Positions 26,817 to 36,016 of a stretch of DNA of 64,000 bases are shown piece after piece (positions within the stretch are counted from its first letter, which is position 1; the number at the start of each line of letters is the position of its first letter). Below the pieces are notes generated by a model. The model was not told the origin of the DNA. It saw only the letters and a list, made by a program, of their open reading frames with translations, and did not search any database. Where the stretch lies: NCBI RefSeq assembly GCF_014694385.1, contig NZ_JAAOCA010000005.1:62001-126000 (forward strand), read 5' to 3'. Made by a program: the position numbers and the translations under genes. This DNA is from Pseudomonas typographi (GTDB lineage Bacteria > Pseudomonadota > Gammaproteobacteria > Pseudomonadales > Pseudomonadaceae).

Positions 26817-29800
26817 TCAATAGACGTCGCGCAGGTAGCGCTTGTCGCGCAGCATCTGGCGCACGTATTCGCTGGCCTGTTCGGCATCGAGCCCACCGTG
26901 GTCGCGCACCACTTGATGCAGCGCGGCATCGACGTCCTTGGCCATGCGCGCGGCGTCGCCACACACATAAAAGTACGCACCGGCCTGCAACCATTGCCAC
27001 AGTGCCTGGCCCCGTTCGAGCATGCGCTGCTGCACGTAAACCTTTTGCGCCTGGTCACGGGAGAACGCCGTGTCGAGGTGATGCAAATGGCCCTGGGCGT
27101 GCCAGCGCAGCAGTTCATCACGGTAATAGAAGTCGCTGGCGGCGTGCTGCTCGCCGAAGAACAACCAGTGCTGGCCACGGGCAGCTTGCGCCAGGCGCTC
27201 TTGCAAAAAGGCGCGAAACGGCGCCACACCGGTGCCTGGGCCGACCATGATCATGGCGGTGGCGGGGTTGGCCGGCACGCGGAAGTGCGCCGAGCGCTGC
27301 ACGAAGATCGACACCCGCTCGGCCCCGGCGCGGTCGGCCAAAAAACCCGAACACAGCCCACTGCGTGCGCGCTCATGGCAGTGATAACGCAGGGTCGATA
27401 CGGTGAGGTGAACGTGATCTGGGTGCGCCAGGGCGCTGGAGCTGATCGAATACAACCTGGGCTGCAAAGGCTTGAGCAGGCCGAGCAACTCCTCGGCGGT
27501 CATCTGTACCGCGAAGGTTTCCAGCAAATCGACCAGTTGCCGGCCATGCAGCCACTGCGCCAGTTGCCCGTGGTTATCCGCAGCCAGTAATGCCTGCAAC
27601 GGCGCCGCGCCGCTGCGCTCGGCCACGAACCGCAACCACTGCGGGGTGATACGGGTAATGTCGAAGTGGCGCTGCAAGGCCTGCGCCAGGGGCATATCAC
27701 CCTGATCCGGCACCTTCACCGGCAAGCTGCTGTCCAGGCCCACGCAGGCAAGCACCTCCTCGATCAGGCTTAGGCAGTTGGTGGGCCACACACCCAGCGC
27801 ATCGCCCGCCTGGTAGGTAAGCCCGCTGCCTTTGAGGTCGAATACCACTTGGCGGGTTTCCTTGCTGGCACCGGGGCCATTGAGCACGGTGTTACTCAGC
27901 AGCGCGGCCTTGTAGGGACGCTGGCGGCTGTAAAGCGCGCCGCTGGCGGGGGCTGCTGGGGCGGCCAGCGGGGTGGCCGGCGTGCCCGCCAGTGCCGTGG
28001 CGATGCGTACCAGCCAGCCCTGCGCCGGGCCCAGGTCATGGGCTTCACATTCGACCCGCTCTGCCAGGGCGGTGCCGCCCAGGGCCTTGAGGCGCTCATC
28101 CAGGCGCCGGCCAAAGCCGCAAAACTGATCGTAGCTGCTGTCACCAAAGGCCAGCACGGCATAGCGCAGCTGTTCCAAAGCGGTTGCCGCCTGCAATTGC
28201 TGCCAAAAGTGCGCGGCGTTGTCGGGCGCCTCACCGTCGCCAAAGGTGCTGGCCACCAGCACTACGCTGGCCGCGCTACGCAGCGCCTCCATGCTGGCCT
28301 CGTTCATCGCCAAGCTGCGCACCGCCAAGCCTTGCTCAGCCAAATGGCTGGCGCAACGCGCGGCGAAGCTTTCGGCATTGCCGGTTTGCGAGGCCCACAG
28401 CACTAGGTGAGCGGGGCCCGCCGGTGCCGCGGCCGACACTGCCTGCTCGCGGGAATAGACGCCGGCAAGGATACCGTCGAACAACAGGCGCCGCGCCGGG
28501 GCCAGCGGCGCGCTGGCCGGCAGTACCGGTACGCCGGCTTGGCCCCGCCCTGGTTCACTGGCAAGGCCCAGTAAATAGCCTTTAAGGTATAAGGCCTCAT
28601 CGGCTTGCAAGCCGTCGATGGCCGATAGCAGGTCAACGGCAGGGGGCATGGTGAGGTTCATGGCGGCAGCCGCCTCCACACGGCTCAGGGCAATAGCAGC
28701 CACTTTCAGTTCAGGCTGCAGCGAGGCACTGTCTACCGCATCGCTGGTGACGGCATTCACACACAGGGCGTCGCCGTGCAGGTCATTCCAATGGAACGGC
28801 GCAAAGCAGTTGCCCGGCAACACACGGTCGCTGATCCGCGCCGGCAGCACCGCCTCGCCTCGCCGCGAGCGCAGCCGCACCGGCGCACCTTCGGCCAGCC
28901 CAAGCACGCTCGCGTCGGCAGGGTGCACCTCAATGAACGGCCCCGGGTTGAGCTTGTTGAGCGCCGCCACCTTGCCGGTTTTGGTCAGCGTGTGCCATTG
29001 GTGCTGCACACGCCCGGTATTGAGGACCAGGGGAAACTGCTCATCGGGCACTTCCTCCGGCAACCGATGCGGGCGCGGGTAAAACTGGGCCCGGCCGCTG
29101 GCGGTAGGGAAGTTCAGCGCAGGGCGCTCGCCACCCGGCAACAGCCGGATCACCTGGCTCACCCCATCGTTCAGGTAACGCACCGGGTTGCGCCCTGGGC
29201 CATCATCTCGGGGGCAGGGCCATTGCAGCGGCGCCTGGCGCAAACGTGCATAGCTTGCCCCGCGCAGGTCATAGCCGGTGGCCGGGTTATAGCACTGGCG
29301 GATCTCGTCGAATACCTGCTCAGCGCTGTCATAGTTGAAGGCCTCGGCGTAGCCCATCGCGCAGGCCACCTGGGCGATCAGTTGCCAGTCTGGCAGGCTT
29401 TGCCCAGGTGGTTCCACCGCCTTGGGGGCCAGGGTCAGGTTGCGCTCGGAGTTGACCATCACCCCATCGCCTTCGGCCCACAGCGCACCCGGCAACAGGA
29501 TGTCGGCGTAGCGGTTGGTGTCAGTGTCGAGGAAGGCGTCCTGGGCGATGACCAATTCAGCGCGGCGCAGGCCTTCGATCACCGCCTGCCGGTTGGGCAT
29601 ACTTGCCACCGGGTTGGTGCAGATGATCCAGCACGCCTTGATAGTGCCTGCGGCCATGGCTTGGTACATCGCCACGGTGCCCTGCCCACCTTCACTGCGC
29701 AGGCGCCCTTCGGGCAAGCCCCATAAGCGCTCGATGAACTGCCGGTCTTGCGCCACCAAGGCCGAACGCTGGCCAGGCAACCCAGGGCCCATGTAGCCCA

Positions 29801-30815
29801 TTTCGCGGCCACCCATGGCATTCGGTTGGCCGGTCAAGGAAAACGGCCCGCTGCCCGGCCGGCAGATCGCGCCGGTGGCCAGGTGCAGGTTGCACAAGGC
29901 ATTGGTGTTCCAGGTGCCGTGGGTGCTCTGGTTCAGCCCCATGGTCCAGCAACTCATCCAGTTCGGCGCCAGGCCGATCCAGTCGGCGGCCTGGTGGATG
30001 GCCGGCTCGGCAAGGCCGGTGATTGCCGCCACCCGCTCAGGGCTGTAGTCGGCCAAGAACCCTGGCATCGCCTCCCAACCTTCGCAGTGCTGGGCGATGA
30101 AGGCCTCGTCGATGCGACCCTGGCAGTACAGCAAGTGAAGTAGGCCGTTGAGCAGGGCCAGGTCCGTACCGGGTTTTATCTGCAGGAACAGGTCGGCTTT
30201 TTCGGCCGTGGCGGTGCGCCGTGGGTCGACCACGATCAAGCGCGCACCGGCCTTGATGCGGTCCAGCATGCGCAGGTAAAGGATGGGGTGGCAGTCAGCC
30301 ATGTTGGCGCCGCTGACGAAAAACAGGTCGGCCTGGTCGAAATCCTCATAGGAGCCTGGTGGCCCATCGGCACCCAACGATTGCTTGTAACCGGTGCCTG
30401 CGCTGGCCATGCACAACCGCGAGTTGGATTCGATATGCTGCGTACCGATAAACCCCTTGGCGAGCTTGTTGGCCAGGTATTGGGCCTCCAGCGACATTTG
30501 CCCAGACACATATAGCGCCACCGCATCTGGCCCATCCCGCTCGATGATGGCGCGCAAGCGCTCGGCGGCGGCCTGGATCGCGCTTTGTAGCGGCACCCGA
30601 ACCGGGTCGTGGCTGCGCTCATGGCGCAGCCAGGCATCACACAGGCGCCCGGCGTCGGCCAATGGCAGGTGGCTGGTCTGGCCCTTGGTGCACAACCGGC
30701 CAAAGTTGCTGGGGTGGGCCTTATCGCCAGTGACCCGGGTGACACGGTTGCCCTCGACACTCATGACGATGCCGCAGCCCACACCGCAGTATGGGCATAC
30801 ACTGCGTACGTTCAT
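26817..30815 (-). CDS. nasA: Assimilatory nitrate reductase fused to a flavodoxin/FAD/NADPH reductase module
   Basis: The 1,332-residue fusion reduces nitrate to nitrite in the cytoplasm. Residues 1-50 bind a [4Fe-4S] cluster (Cys7, Cys10, Cys14, Cys42). The molybdopterin oxidoreductase core and its C-terminal dinucleotide-binding domain run to about 710. A linker with no recognised domain follows to about 800. A flavodoxin-like FMN domain comes next (WASQTGNAESF at 807-817, STFGDGEAPDN at 856-866). A CysJ-type FAD/NADPH reductase is last (RLYSISSS at 1120-1127, VGPGTGVAPFRAF at 1191-1203). The enzyme should thus take electrons from NADPH directly. ATG at 30815 has GAGG upstream; a longer frame runs into the regulatory leader. 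Its own sigma-54 promoter and ANTAR leader lie upstream; nirBD follows with separate signals. Confidence 0.93.
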   Translation of the reverse strand: MNVRSVCPYCGVGCGIVMSVEGNRVTRVTGDKAHPSNFGRLCTKGQTSHLPLADAGRLCDAWLRHERSHDPVRVPLQSAIQAAAERLRAIIERDGPDAVALYVSGQMSLEAQYLANKLAKGFIGTQHIESNSRLCMASAGTGYKQSLGADGPPGSYEDFDQADLFFVSGANMADCHPILYLRMLDRIKAGARLIVVDPRRTATAEKADLFLQIKPGTDLALLNGLLHLLYCQGRIDEAFIAQHCEGWEAMPGFLADYSPERVAAITGLAEPAIHQAADWIGLAPNWMSCWTMGLNQSTHGTWNTNALCNLHLATGAICRPGSGPFSLTGQPNAMGGREMGYMGPGLPGQRSALVAQDRQFIERLWGLPEGRLRSEGGQGTVAMYQAMAAGTIKACWIICTNPVASMPNRQAVIEGLRRAELVIAQDAFLDTDTNRYADILLPGALWAEGDGVMVNSERNLTLAPKAVEPPGQSLPDWQLIAQVACAMGYAEAFNYDSAEQVFDEIRQCYNPATGYDLRGASYARLRQAPLQWPCPRDDGPGRNPVRYLNDGVSQVIRLLPGGERPALNFPTASGRAQFYPRPHRLPEEVPDEQFPLVLNTGRVQHQWHTLTKTGKVAALNKLNPGPFIEVHPADASVLGLAEGAPVRLRSRRGEAVLPARISDRVLPGNCFAPFHWNDLHGDALCVNAVTSDAVDSASLQPELKVAAIALSRVEAAAAMNLTMPPAVDLLSAIDGLQADEALYLKGYLLGLASEPGRGQAGVPVLPASAPLAPARRLLFDGILAGVYSREQAVSAAAPAGPAHLVLWASQTGNAESFAARCASHLAEQGLAVRSLAMNEASMEALRSAASVVLVASTFGDGEAPDNAAHFWQQLQAATALEQLRYAVLAFGDSSYDQFCGFGRRLDERLKALGGTALAERVECEAHDLGPAQGWLVRIATALAGTPATPLAAPAAPASGALYSRQRPYKAALLSNTVLNGPGASKETRQVVFDLKGSGLTYQAGDALGVWPTNCLSLIEEVLACVGLDSSLPVKVPDQGDMPLAQALQRHFDITRITPQWLRFVAERSGAAPLQALLAADNHGQLAQWLHGRQLVDLLETFAVQMTAEELLGLLKPLQPRLYSISSSALAHPDHVHLTVSTLRYHCHERARSGLCSGFLADRAGAERVSIFVQRSAHFRVPANPATAMIMVGPGTGVAPFRAFLQERLAQAARGQHWLFFGEQHAASDFYYRDELLRWHAQGHLHHLDTAFSRDQAQKVYVQQRMLERGQALWQWLQAGAYFYVCGDAARMAKDVDAALHQVVRDHGGLDAEQASEYVRQMLRDKRYLRDVY

Positions 30816-30829
30816 CGATGACCTCGCAT

Positions 30830-30921
30830 AAAAACAAAACGGCGCCGGGCTGCCAGCGCTCTTTCGAGCGGGGCAACACGGCGCCGTTGTCGTGGGGTTC
30901 AGTGCAGCCGCCTTTGGCTGC
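30830..30921 (-). promoter_or_regulatory. ANTAR-type two-hairpin antitermination leader of nasA
   Basis: On the minus-strand transcript P1 (30904-30921) is GCAGCC-AAAGGC-GGCTGC and P2 (30877-30894) is CACGAC-AACGGC-GCCGTG with one mismatch. Both hexaloops have A1 and G4. The P2 3' arm overlaps the terminator 5' arm; the terminator pairs ACGGCGCCG-type arms (30839-30847 with 30879-30887) around an inner GCTC-GAAA-GAGC hairpin and ends in GTTTTGTTTTT. This repeats the nirB leader design with different sequence, which argues that it is functional. Confidence 0.8.
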
Positions 30922-30937
30922 GTTTGGCGAGGCTGAT

Positions 30938-30952
30938 GCAGGTTTCGTTCCA
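30938..30952 (-). promoter_or_regulatory. Sigma-54 (-24/-12) promoter of nasA
   Basis: TGGAACGAAACCTGC on the minus strand has GG/GC at exact -24/-12 spacing. The start would fall near 30926, just before hairpin P1 of the leader. Confidence 0.72.
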
Positions 30953-31049
30953 GCAAAGTCAACCGCCGTGGCAGCGGTGTTTCAGCGAAAAAGTACCACC
31001 CTACCGTGCACCGAGACTGTGCCCGGCGCCTTGAAATAGCGCAGCGCCG

Positions 31050-31646
31050 TCACACCGGTTCAAGCATTTGCCCGTCGATGCCGTCACCGACCACCAAAAA
31101 GTGCCCGCCCGCCACATGGTGCAAGGTGCGCAGGGCATCCTGCCCACGAAAGTCCCAGCGCCCATCGCTGAACACCCGGCTGTCGGCATAAGCCGCGGTG
31201 ACCTCGCCGATGAACAAATCGAACTGTTCCTGGTTGTCCGGTTGCTCGATCAATTTACATTCAAGCCAGGCCACGCACCCTTCGAGCAACGGCAGCCCTG
31301 GGGCAAGGCCGGCGAAGGTAGATAAACCGTAGGTGGCGAATTTATCGCGGCCGCCTTCGCTGAGGCGTTTGCCACTGGTATTGCCCACGGTCTGAACGAT
31401 GTCCCGTTGGGCCACGCACGGTACGTTCAGGGCGAAGGTGCCGCTGGCCAACAGCAGTTCGCGGGTCCACACTGACTTATCGAGCACCACCGTGACTTTC
31501 GCCGGGGCGAAATCCAATGACATCGCCCATGCCGCGGCCATGATGTTGCGTTGGCCCTGGTGGGCCGCGCTGACCAGCACGGTGGGGCCGTGGTTGAGAA
31601 GGCGGTAGGCCCGGTCCAGCGGGACGGGGCTGCGGTGAACGGGCAT
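31050..31646 (-). CDS. Flavin reductase-like (FMN-binding split barrel) protein
   Basis: The 198-residue product belongs to the flavin reductase domain family: PTVLVSAAHQGQRNIMAAAWAM and LDFAPAKVTVVL near the N terminus, then FALNVPCVAQRDIVQTVG. Such proteins bind FMN and either supply reduced flavin to a partner oxygenase or reduce small substrates. It lies upstream of nasA on the same strand, but the sigma-54 promoter between them means nasA is separately controlled. It could equally relate to the catabolic island. Start chosen at the ATG 31646; GTG at 31655 is an alternative. Confidence 0.8.
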   Translation of the reverse strand: MPVHRSPVPLDRAYRLLNHGPTVLVSAAHQGQRNIMAAAWAMSLDFAPAKVTVVLDKSVWTRELLLASGTFALNVPCVAQRDIVQTVGNTSGKRLSEGGRDKFATYGLSTFAGLAPGLPLLEGCVAWLECKLIEQPDNQEQFDLFIGEVTAAYADSRVFSDGRWDFRGQDALRTLHHVAGGHFLVVGDGIDGQMLEPV

Positions 31647-31735
31647 GGTGCGCACCTGGATGAAGGTTCAGGGGCCCTATATAGCACGGCGTAGCGCCGA
31701 TAAACATCAGGCACGGCCCCGGGCCGGCCCCCTGT

Positions 31736-32947
31736 TCAACGAACTTCGATTCTTTCGCGGCGCAACGAAACCCAAAAGGCCAACTGGGCGAGCACCACCG
31801 CCACCAGCAGCACAACAGCAGCGGAGAACGCCGGGTCGTGGCCCACGGAAACGAACGAGGTGCTGATGGCGCCAGCGGTCATTTGCATAAAACCATATAA
31901 GCCCGCTGCCGACCCGGTCAGGTGCGGGTTCACACTGAGTGATTTGGTCAGCGCCGACGGGCCGGTCAGGCCGAGCCCACAGGTGTACAGGAAGATCAGC
32001 ACCAGCACGGCCGCCAGGTTCGCATGGCCGCTGGCGGTCAGGATGACCAACAATACCGCGCTGATCACACTGGCCGTATTACCCCCCAGCAACAGGACGT
32101 TAATCGGTACCGTGCGAATCAACCGGCCGGTCAGCGCGTTACCCACCGACATCCCGGCAATCATCAAGCCGAGGTATAACCCCACCTCATGCAGCGGGCG
32201 GTGTAGTTCGGTGACGAAAATGAACGGCGCGGCGGCGATGAACGCATAGATCGAGGTGGTCGCCATGCCGCCGCCCACGGCAAACCCTACGAAGCGCGTT
32301 GAGCTGAACAAACGCTTGTAGTCGGTCAACATGATCTTGCCGCTGAAGCGCCCCGTGGGCTGGCCCGTTTCCGGCAGCAGCACCCAGGTCGAGGCCAGCG
32401 CGATCAAGCCAAGCCCGGCCAGCACCCAGAAAATGGCGCGCCACCCCAACGCCGCGGCAATCACACTGCCGAGGATCGGCGCCAGGCCCGGGCCAACCAT
32501 CATGATCAGGTTCAGCAGCGCCAGCCGGCTGACCACGGTTTGTGAATCGGAGGTATCCCGCACGATGGCGCGGCCCAAGGCCAACCCGGCACACCCGCCC
32601 AGCGCTTGAACCAACCGGGCAGCCACCAGCATCTGCAGGCTGGTGGTGACCGCGGCGGTGACCCCGGCGAGCAAATAAAGGACCAACCCTGCTATCAATG
32701 CGGGGCGCCGGCCAAGGGAGTCGGACAACGGCCCATAGATCAATTGCCCCACCGCCAGCCCAATGATGTACATGCTGATGGTCATCTGCGTTTGCGCGAC
32801 CGTCGCGTGCAGTTCCACGGCAGAGTACGGCAGCGCCGGCACAAACATGTGCATGGCCAGTGTGCCACTCATCGTCACCAATACCAGCAACCACAGCGGT
32901 GGTGCAGCCCTGCGCACGGCAGGCGCCTTCATTAGATTTTCCAGCAT
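31736..32947 (-). CDS. MFS transporter, Bcr/CflA drug-efflux type
   Basis: The roughly 403-residue protein has 12 membrane segments and DHA1/Bcr-CflA features: MFVPALPYSAVELHA in the first loop, GPLSDSLGRRPALIAG (motif A), ALGGCAGLALGRAIVRD, and GSAAGLYGFMQM near helix 11. Family members export drugs or small molecules. Lying at the end of the catabolic island, it may export a toxic intermediate or surplus substrate. The start is uncertain: ATG 32947 (GAGG upstream) or ATG 32932. Only about 60 bases separate it from the upstream porin gene, so it may be part of that transcript. Confidence 0.82.
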   Translation of the reverse strand: MLENLMKAPAVRRAAPPLWLLVLVTMSGTLAMHMFVPALPYSAVELHATVAQTQMTISMYIIGLAVGQLIYGPLSDSLGRRPALIAGLVLYLLAGVTAAVTTSLQMLVAARLVQALGGCAGLALGRAIVRDTSDSQTVVSRLALLNLIMMVGPGLAPILGSVIAAALGWRAIFWVLAGLGLIALASTWVLLPETGQPTGRFSGKIMLTDYKRLFSSTRFVGFAVGGGMATTSIYAFIAAAPFIFVTELHRPLHEVGLYLGLMIAGMSVGNALTGRLIRTVPINVLLLGGNTASVISAVLLVILTASGHANLAAVLVLIFLYTCGLGLTGPSALTKSLSVNPHLTGSAAGLYGFMQMTAGAISTSFVSVGHDPAFSAAVVLLVAVVLAQLAFWVSLRRERIEVR

Positions 32948-33006
32948 CGTTCGACGAGCCTCATACTGCGCGCTCCGGCTTTGGGGTTGATGCCGGCAGT
33001 CCACAT

Positions 33007-34407
33007 TTAAAAGATGCTGATGGGGTATTCAACGATCACCCGCACCTCATCATGATCGGGCCAGCGCAATCCGCTGCTCGCCCGGTGGGTGGATTGCCTG
33101 ACGCGAAAACTTAGGTTTTTTGCTTTTCCCGACTGCACAACGTAGCCCACGTCAATATTGCGCTCCCATTCCTTATTGTTCTTGGCGTCCGGGTCATAGG
33201 TGCCGATGCGCCGGTAATACGGGTTATTACTGTTGGAGTTGTCCATGCCGTCGCCGCGAATATAACGGGCCATGAAGGTGAGGCCGGGGATGCCAAGCGG
33301 CGCCATGTCCAGGTCGTAACGCAACTGCCAGGATTGCTCATTAGGCTCGCTGAAAGGCACCACCGCCCCGGCGTTGCTCAGGTACACCGCACCGCTTTGC
33401 GTACCTTCGTAGGCGGCCCAGTCGAACGGCTCATCACCGTCGATTTTCTGGTAGCCCACCGATACCTTGTGGGCGCCAAAGCTGTAACCGGCCATGAACG
33501 ACCAGGACGTGTTGTCGATCTCGCCCCCTTTGGCCTTGCCATAGTCGTGGGTGTCGAACAGGTTGAAGGCGAACGATAACGCTGTGGTGGCCGTGAGAGG
33601 CATCACGTAAGTGGCGTTGACGTACGACTGCCGCCAGATGTCTTTAAGCTGCGAGCCATACAGGATGAAGCTGAGGCGATCATTGACTTGGTACGAGCCG
33701 CCCACATAGTCGATGGCACGGGCAGGTGGCAACACCGTGTAGTCGGTGGTGATGTCCCCATCGTTGTGACTGGAGTCGGTGCTACTGGCCGCGGTGAAAT
33801 GCCCGGCCTGAAGGGTCAACTTGTCCACTTCGTTGCTGACCAGGGTAAAACCGGTGGCCGAGCTAGGCAGCAAGCGGAATTGGTTCGATGAGAACACCGG
33901 CACGTTGGGAATCTGTTCACCGTACTTGAGCACTGTCTTGGAGATTTGCATCTTCACCGCCCCGCCCAACTTGGAAAATTCTTGCTCCGGGTGGCCGTCG
34001 GCACCCCATGGCATGAGGCTGGTACCGGTGGTGCCACCGCCGCCATCGAGCTTAACGCCGACCATGGCAAACGCATCGAGGCCAAAACCGACGGTGCCCT
34101 GGGTAAACCCTGAGCGGTAATAAGACATCAAACCCTGGGCCCACTCCGAGCGGTAGCCATTACGTTCCGAGACGGGCTTGTGCGAATTAGCGCCCAAGTT
34201 GTTAACCGAGCCGTTACGCATGCCACGGTAGAAATAAAAGTTACGATTGAGCAGGTCCAGGTGGCTGTCCTCGATAAAGCCCGCTGAATCACTCTGGCTC
34301 GCGGCCATGCCCAAGCTAGAGGTGAAAATTCCCACGAGCAGCCCGCAGGCTTGCAAGCCCGACATGCAACGCGCGCGGGCAGGTTGGCGAACATCGAGCT
34401 TTTGCAT
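33007..34407 (-). CDS. OprD-family outer membrane porin
   Basis: The 466-residue product has a signal peptide (SGLQACGLLVGIFTSSLG, cleaved near MAASQS) and OprD landmarks FIEDSHLDLLNRNFYFYRG, DGGGGTTGTSLMPWG, VGYQKIDGDEPFDW, WQLRYDLDMAPLG and a terminal phenylalanine (YPISIF). It should form a selective channel for the carboxylate handled by the island. It is close in layout to the porin at 4600-5961. An AATAACAATAA motif at its ribosome binding site (34423-34433) predicts Hfq/Crc repression. Confidence 0.9.
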   Translation of the reverse strand: MQKLDVRQPARARCMSGLQACGLLVGIFTSSLGMAASQSDSAGFIEDSHLDLLNRNFYFYRGMRNGSVNNLGANSHKPVSERNGYRSEWAQGLMSYYRSGFTQGTVGFGLDAFAMVGVKLDGGGGTTGTSLMPWGADGHPEQEFSKLGGAVKMQISKTVLKYGEQIPNVPVFSSNQFRLLPSSATGFTLVSNEVDKLTLQAGHFTAASSTDSSHNDGDITTDYTVLPPARAIDYVGGSYQVNDRLSFILYGSQLKDIWRQSYVNATYVMPLTATTALSFAFNLFDTHDYGKAKGGEIDNTSWSFMAGYSFGAHKVSVGYQKIDGDEPFDWAAYEGTQSGAVYLSNAGAVVPFSEPNEQSWQLRYDLDMAPLGIPGLTFMARYIRGDGMDNSNSNNPYYRRIGTYDPDAKNNKEWERNIDVGYVVQSGKAKNLSFRVRQSTHRASSGLRWPDHDEVRVIVEYPISIF

Positions 34408-34422
34408 TGTGCTGATTCACTC

Positions 34423-34433
34423 TTATTGTTATT
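34423..34433 (-). promoter_or_regulatory. Hfq/Crc-type CA motif before the porin start
   Basis: The minus strand reads AATAACAATAA, an exact AAnAAnAAnAA, immediately before the Shine-Dalgarno GAG and 15 bases from the ATG. Confidence 0.65.
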
Positions 34434-34487
34434 AGAAAAAAGCCGTGCACGCGGTCATGCGGTTTGCTTTTGCTGCGGTAGTTCCCC

Positions 34488-35078
34488 TTAAGCGCTAACG
34501 TTCGCGGTGGCAGGCAGGCGCGCACCGGCCATGCCCTGTACACACCGCCAGAGCAGCGCCAGCAAATGTCGCTGGGCCACCCCGCTTTGCTCTGCCTGTA
34601 CGCACATATTCATCATCAACCCGAACAGCATCCGCGCTGTGGTGGCGACATCCGCAATCGATAATTGCCCTTTGGCCTGGCCGGCCCGCAGTACGGCGGC
34701 CAGTTCATCGCGGCATTCATCCATAAGCAGCTCCACACGCTGGCGAGCTTGCGCTTCCAACGAACGCAGGTCCCATTGCAAGATCCGTTGTTCATCGCAA
34801 CGTGATGCCTGAAATTCCACATACACGGCCATGAACACTTGCAGTTGCTTGCTCGGCGACTTGATGCCGCGTTTGCGAAAGCGCCAGCTCTCCAGCAAAT
34901 CCTCCAGGTACTCCACCACCACCTCGACCAGTAGCTGCTGTTTACTCCGGTAGTGGGTGTAGATCGAACCTGGCTGCAGCCCGCACGCGCTCGCCAGCGC
35001 CCGCAGCGACATGCCCTCGAAACCATCATTGGCAATCAACCGCACGGCATGGGTTTTGATCGTCTCGGTCCGGGACAT
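34488..35078 (-). CDS. TetR-family transcriptional regulator
   Basis: The 196-residue product has an N-terminal TetR helix-turn-helix (IKTHAVRLIANDGFEGMSL, LASACGLQPGSIYTHYRSKQQLL) and a ligand domain with cysteines that resembles no specific subfamily I know. AAGGAG precedes the ATG. It lies between the ring-cleavage genes and a porin, on the same strand, so it may control the porin/efflux pair or the whole island. There is no TetR-type palindrome I can point to with confidence. Confidence 0.85.
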   Translation of the reverse strand: MSRTETIKTHAVRLIANDGFEGMSLRALASACGLQPGSIYTHYRSKQQLLVEVVVEYLEDLLESWRFRKRGIKSPSKQLQVFMAVYVEFQASRCDEQRILQWDLRSLEAQARQRVELLMDECRDELAAVLRAGQAKGQLSIADVATTARMLFGLMMNMCVQAEQSGVAQRHLLALLWRCVQGMAGARLPATANVSA

Positions 35079-35131
35079 CGTCGTCTCCTTCGTACCCTGC
35101 CCAGCGCGGTCGGGCTTAGCGTTGCAGCGGT

Positions 35132-36016
35132 TCAGTAGGCGCGCGGTGCCCGGGCGTCGGCCTGGACCACGCTCAGGGACATTTCACCAATGGCCTCGAT
35201 AGCGATCTTGACCCGGTCGCCGGGTGCGAAGGGGCCTACGCCTTCAGGCGTACCAGTGGCGATCACATCACCGGGGTTCAGCGTTAGCACCGAAGAGATC
35301 AATTCGATGAGCTCAGGGATGTCAACGATCATGTCGCGGGTGTTGGCGTCTTGCTTGAGCTCATCGTTGACCCACAAGCGATTGCTCAAGTTCTGCGGCT
35401 CGGCGACTTCATCAGCGGTCACCAGGTACGGCCCCAGCGGCGTGAACGTGGCGAACGACTTGCGCATGGAGCGCTCTTCTTCGGCTACCCCGGGCTCGAT
35501 GCGCATGGTGGCGTCGATCAGGCAGCTGTAACCGAACACATATTGCATCGCCTCGGCACGTGGCACATTGCGCGCACGCTTGCCAATGATCACCGCCAGT
35601 TCCGATTCGTGATCGAAGCGGCGCTCGGAGCCGTGGGGCAACACGATGCTGCTTCCGGCGCCGACCAGAGAACCAGGCGCCTTGAGGAAGAACCCTTGCT
35701 CGCGGGCGGTACGCCCTTTGCTGACCGAGCGCACCCCCAGTTCGCCGACATGCTTGCGGTAATTGGCCGGCGCCGCAAACACGTGCGACGGATAAGGGCT
35801 CGGTGGCAATAATTGAACCTCGGCCAAGGCCAGTGGTTGTGCGCCATGTTGTAGCGCCTGGACCTGTTCACGCACGCCCTGCCAATGGCCGATCAACCAG
35901 TTCATGCGTTGTTCTGGCATTGCGTCCAGGGCCGCAGGCACCACTGCGGTGATGTCGAACAGTTGATCGCCTGCGATAACACCCAATCGATATTCACCGA
36001 ACACTGCCAGCTTCAT
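35132..36016 (-). CDS. Fumarylacetoacetate hydrolase family protein (probable fumarylpyruvate or maleylpyruvate hydrolase)
   Basis: This 294-residue FAH-family enzyme has an N-terminal small domain (MKLAVFGEYRLGVIAGDQLFDI), AANYRKHVGELG, the acidic metal-binding region FDHESELAVIIGKRARNVP, and the C-terminal TLNPGDVIATGTPEGVGPF. In gentisate pathways such enzymes split fumarylpyruvate (or maleylpyruvate) to pyruvate plus fumarate (or malate). Its ATG overlaps the stop of the gentisate-dioxygenase-type gene (ATGA), so it takes the product of that ring cleavage. No maleylpyruvate isomerase gene is seen in the window. Confidence 0.85.
   Translation of the reverse strand: MKLAVFGEYRLGVIAGDQLFDITAVVPAALDAMPEQRMNWLIGHWQGVREQVQALQHGAQPLALAEVQLLPPSPYPSHVFAAPANYRKHVGELGVRSVSKGRTAREQGFFLKAPGSLVGAGSSIVLPHGSERRFDHESELAVIIGKRARNVPRAEAMQYVFGYSCLIDATMRIEPGVAEEERSMRKSFATFTPLGPYLVTADEVAEPQNLSNRLWVNDELKQDANTRDMIVDIPELIELISSVLTLNPGDVIATGTPEGVGPFAPGDRVKIAIEAIGEMSLSVVQADARAPRAY

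Noticed and set aside
31050..31646. Flavin reductase as the partner of the class A monooxygenase at 49657-51261
   Set aside because: Class A monooxygenases reduce their own FAD with NAD(P)H and need no reductase; the gene also lies outside the operator-controlled operons.
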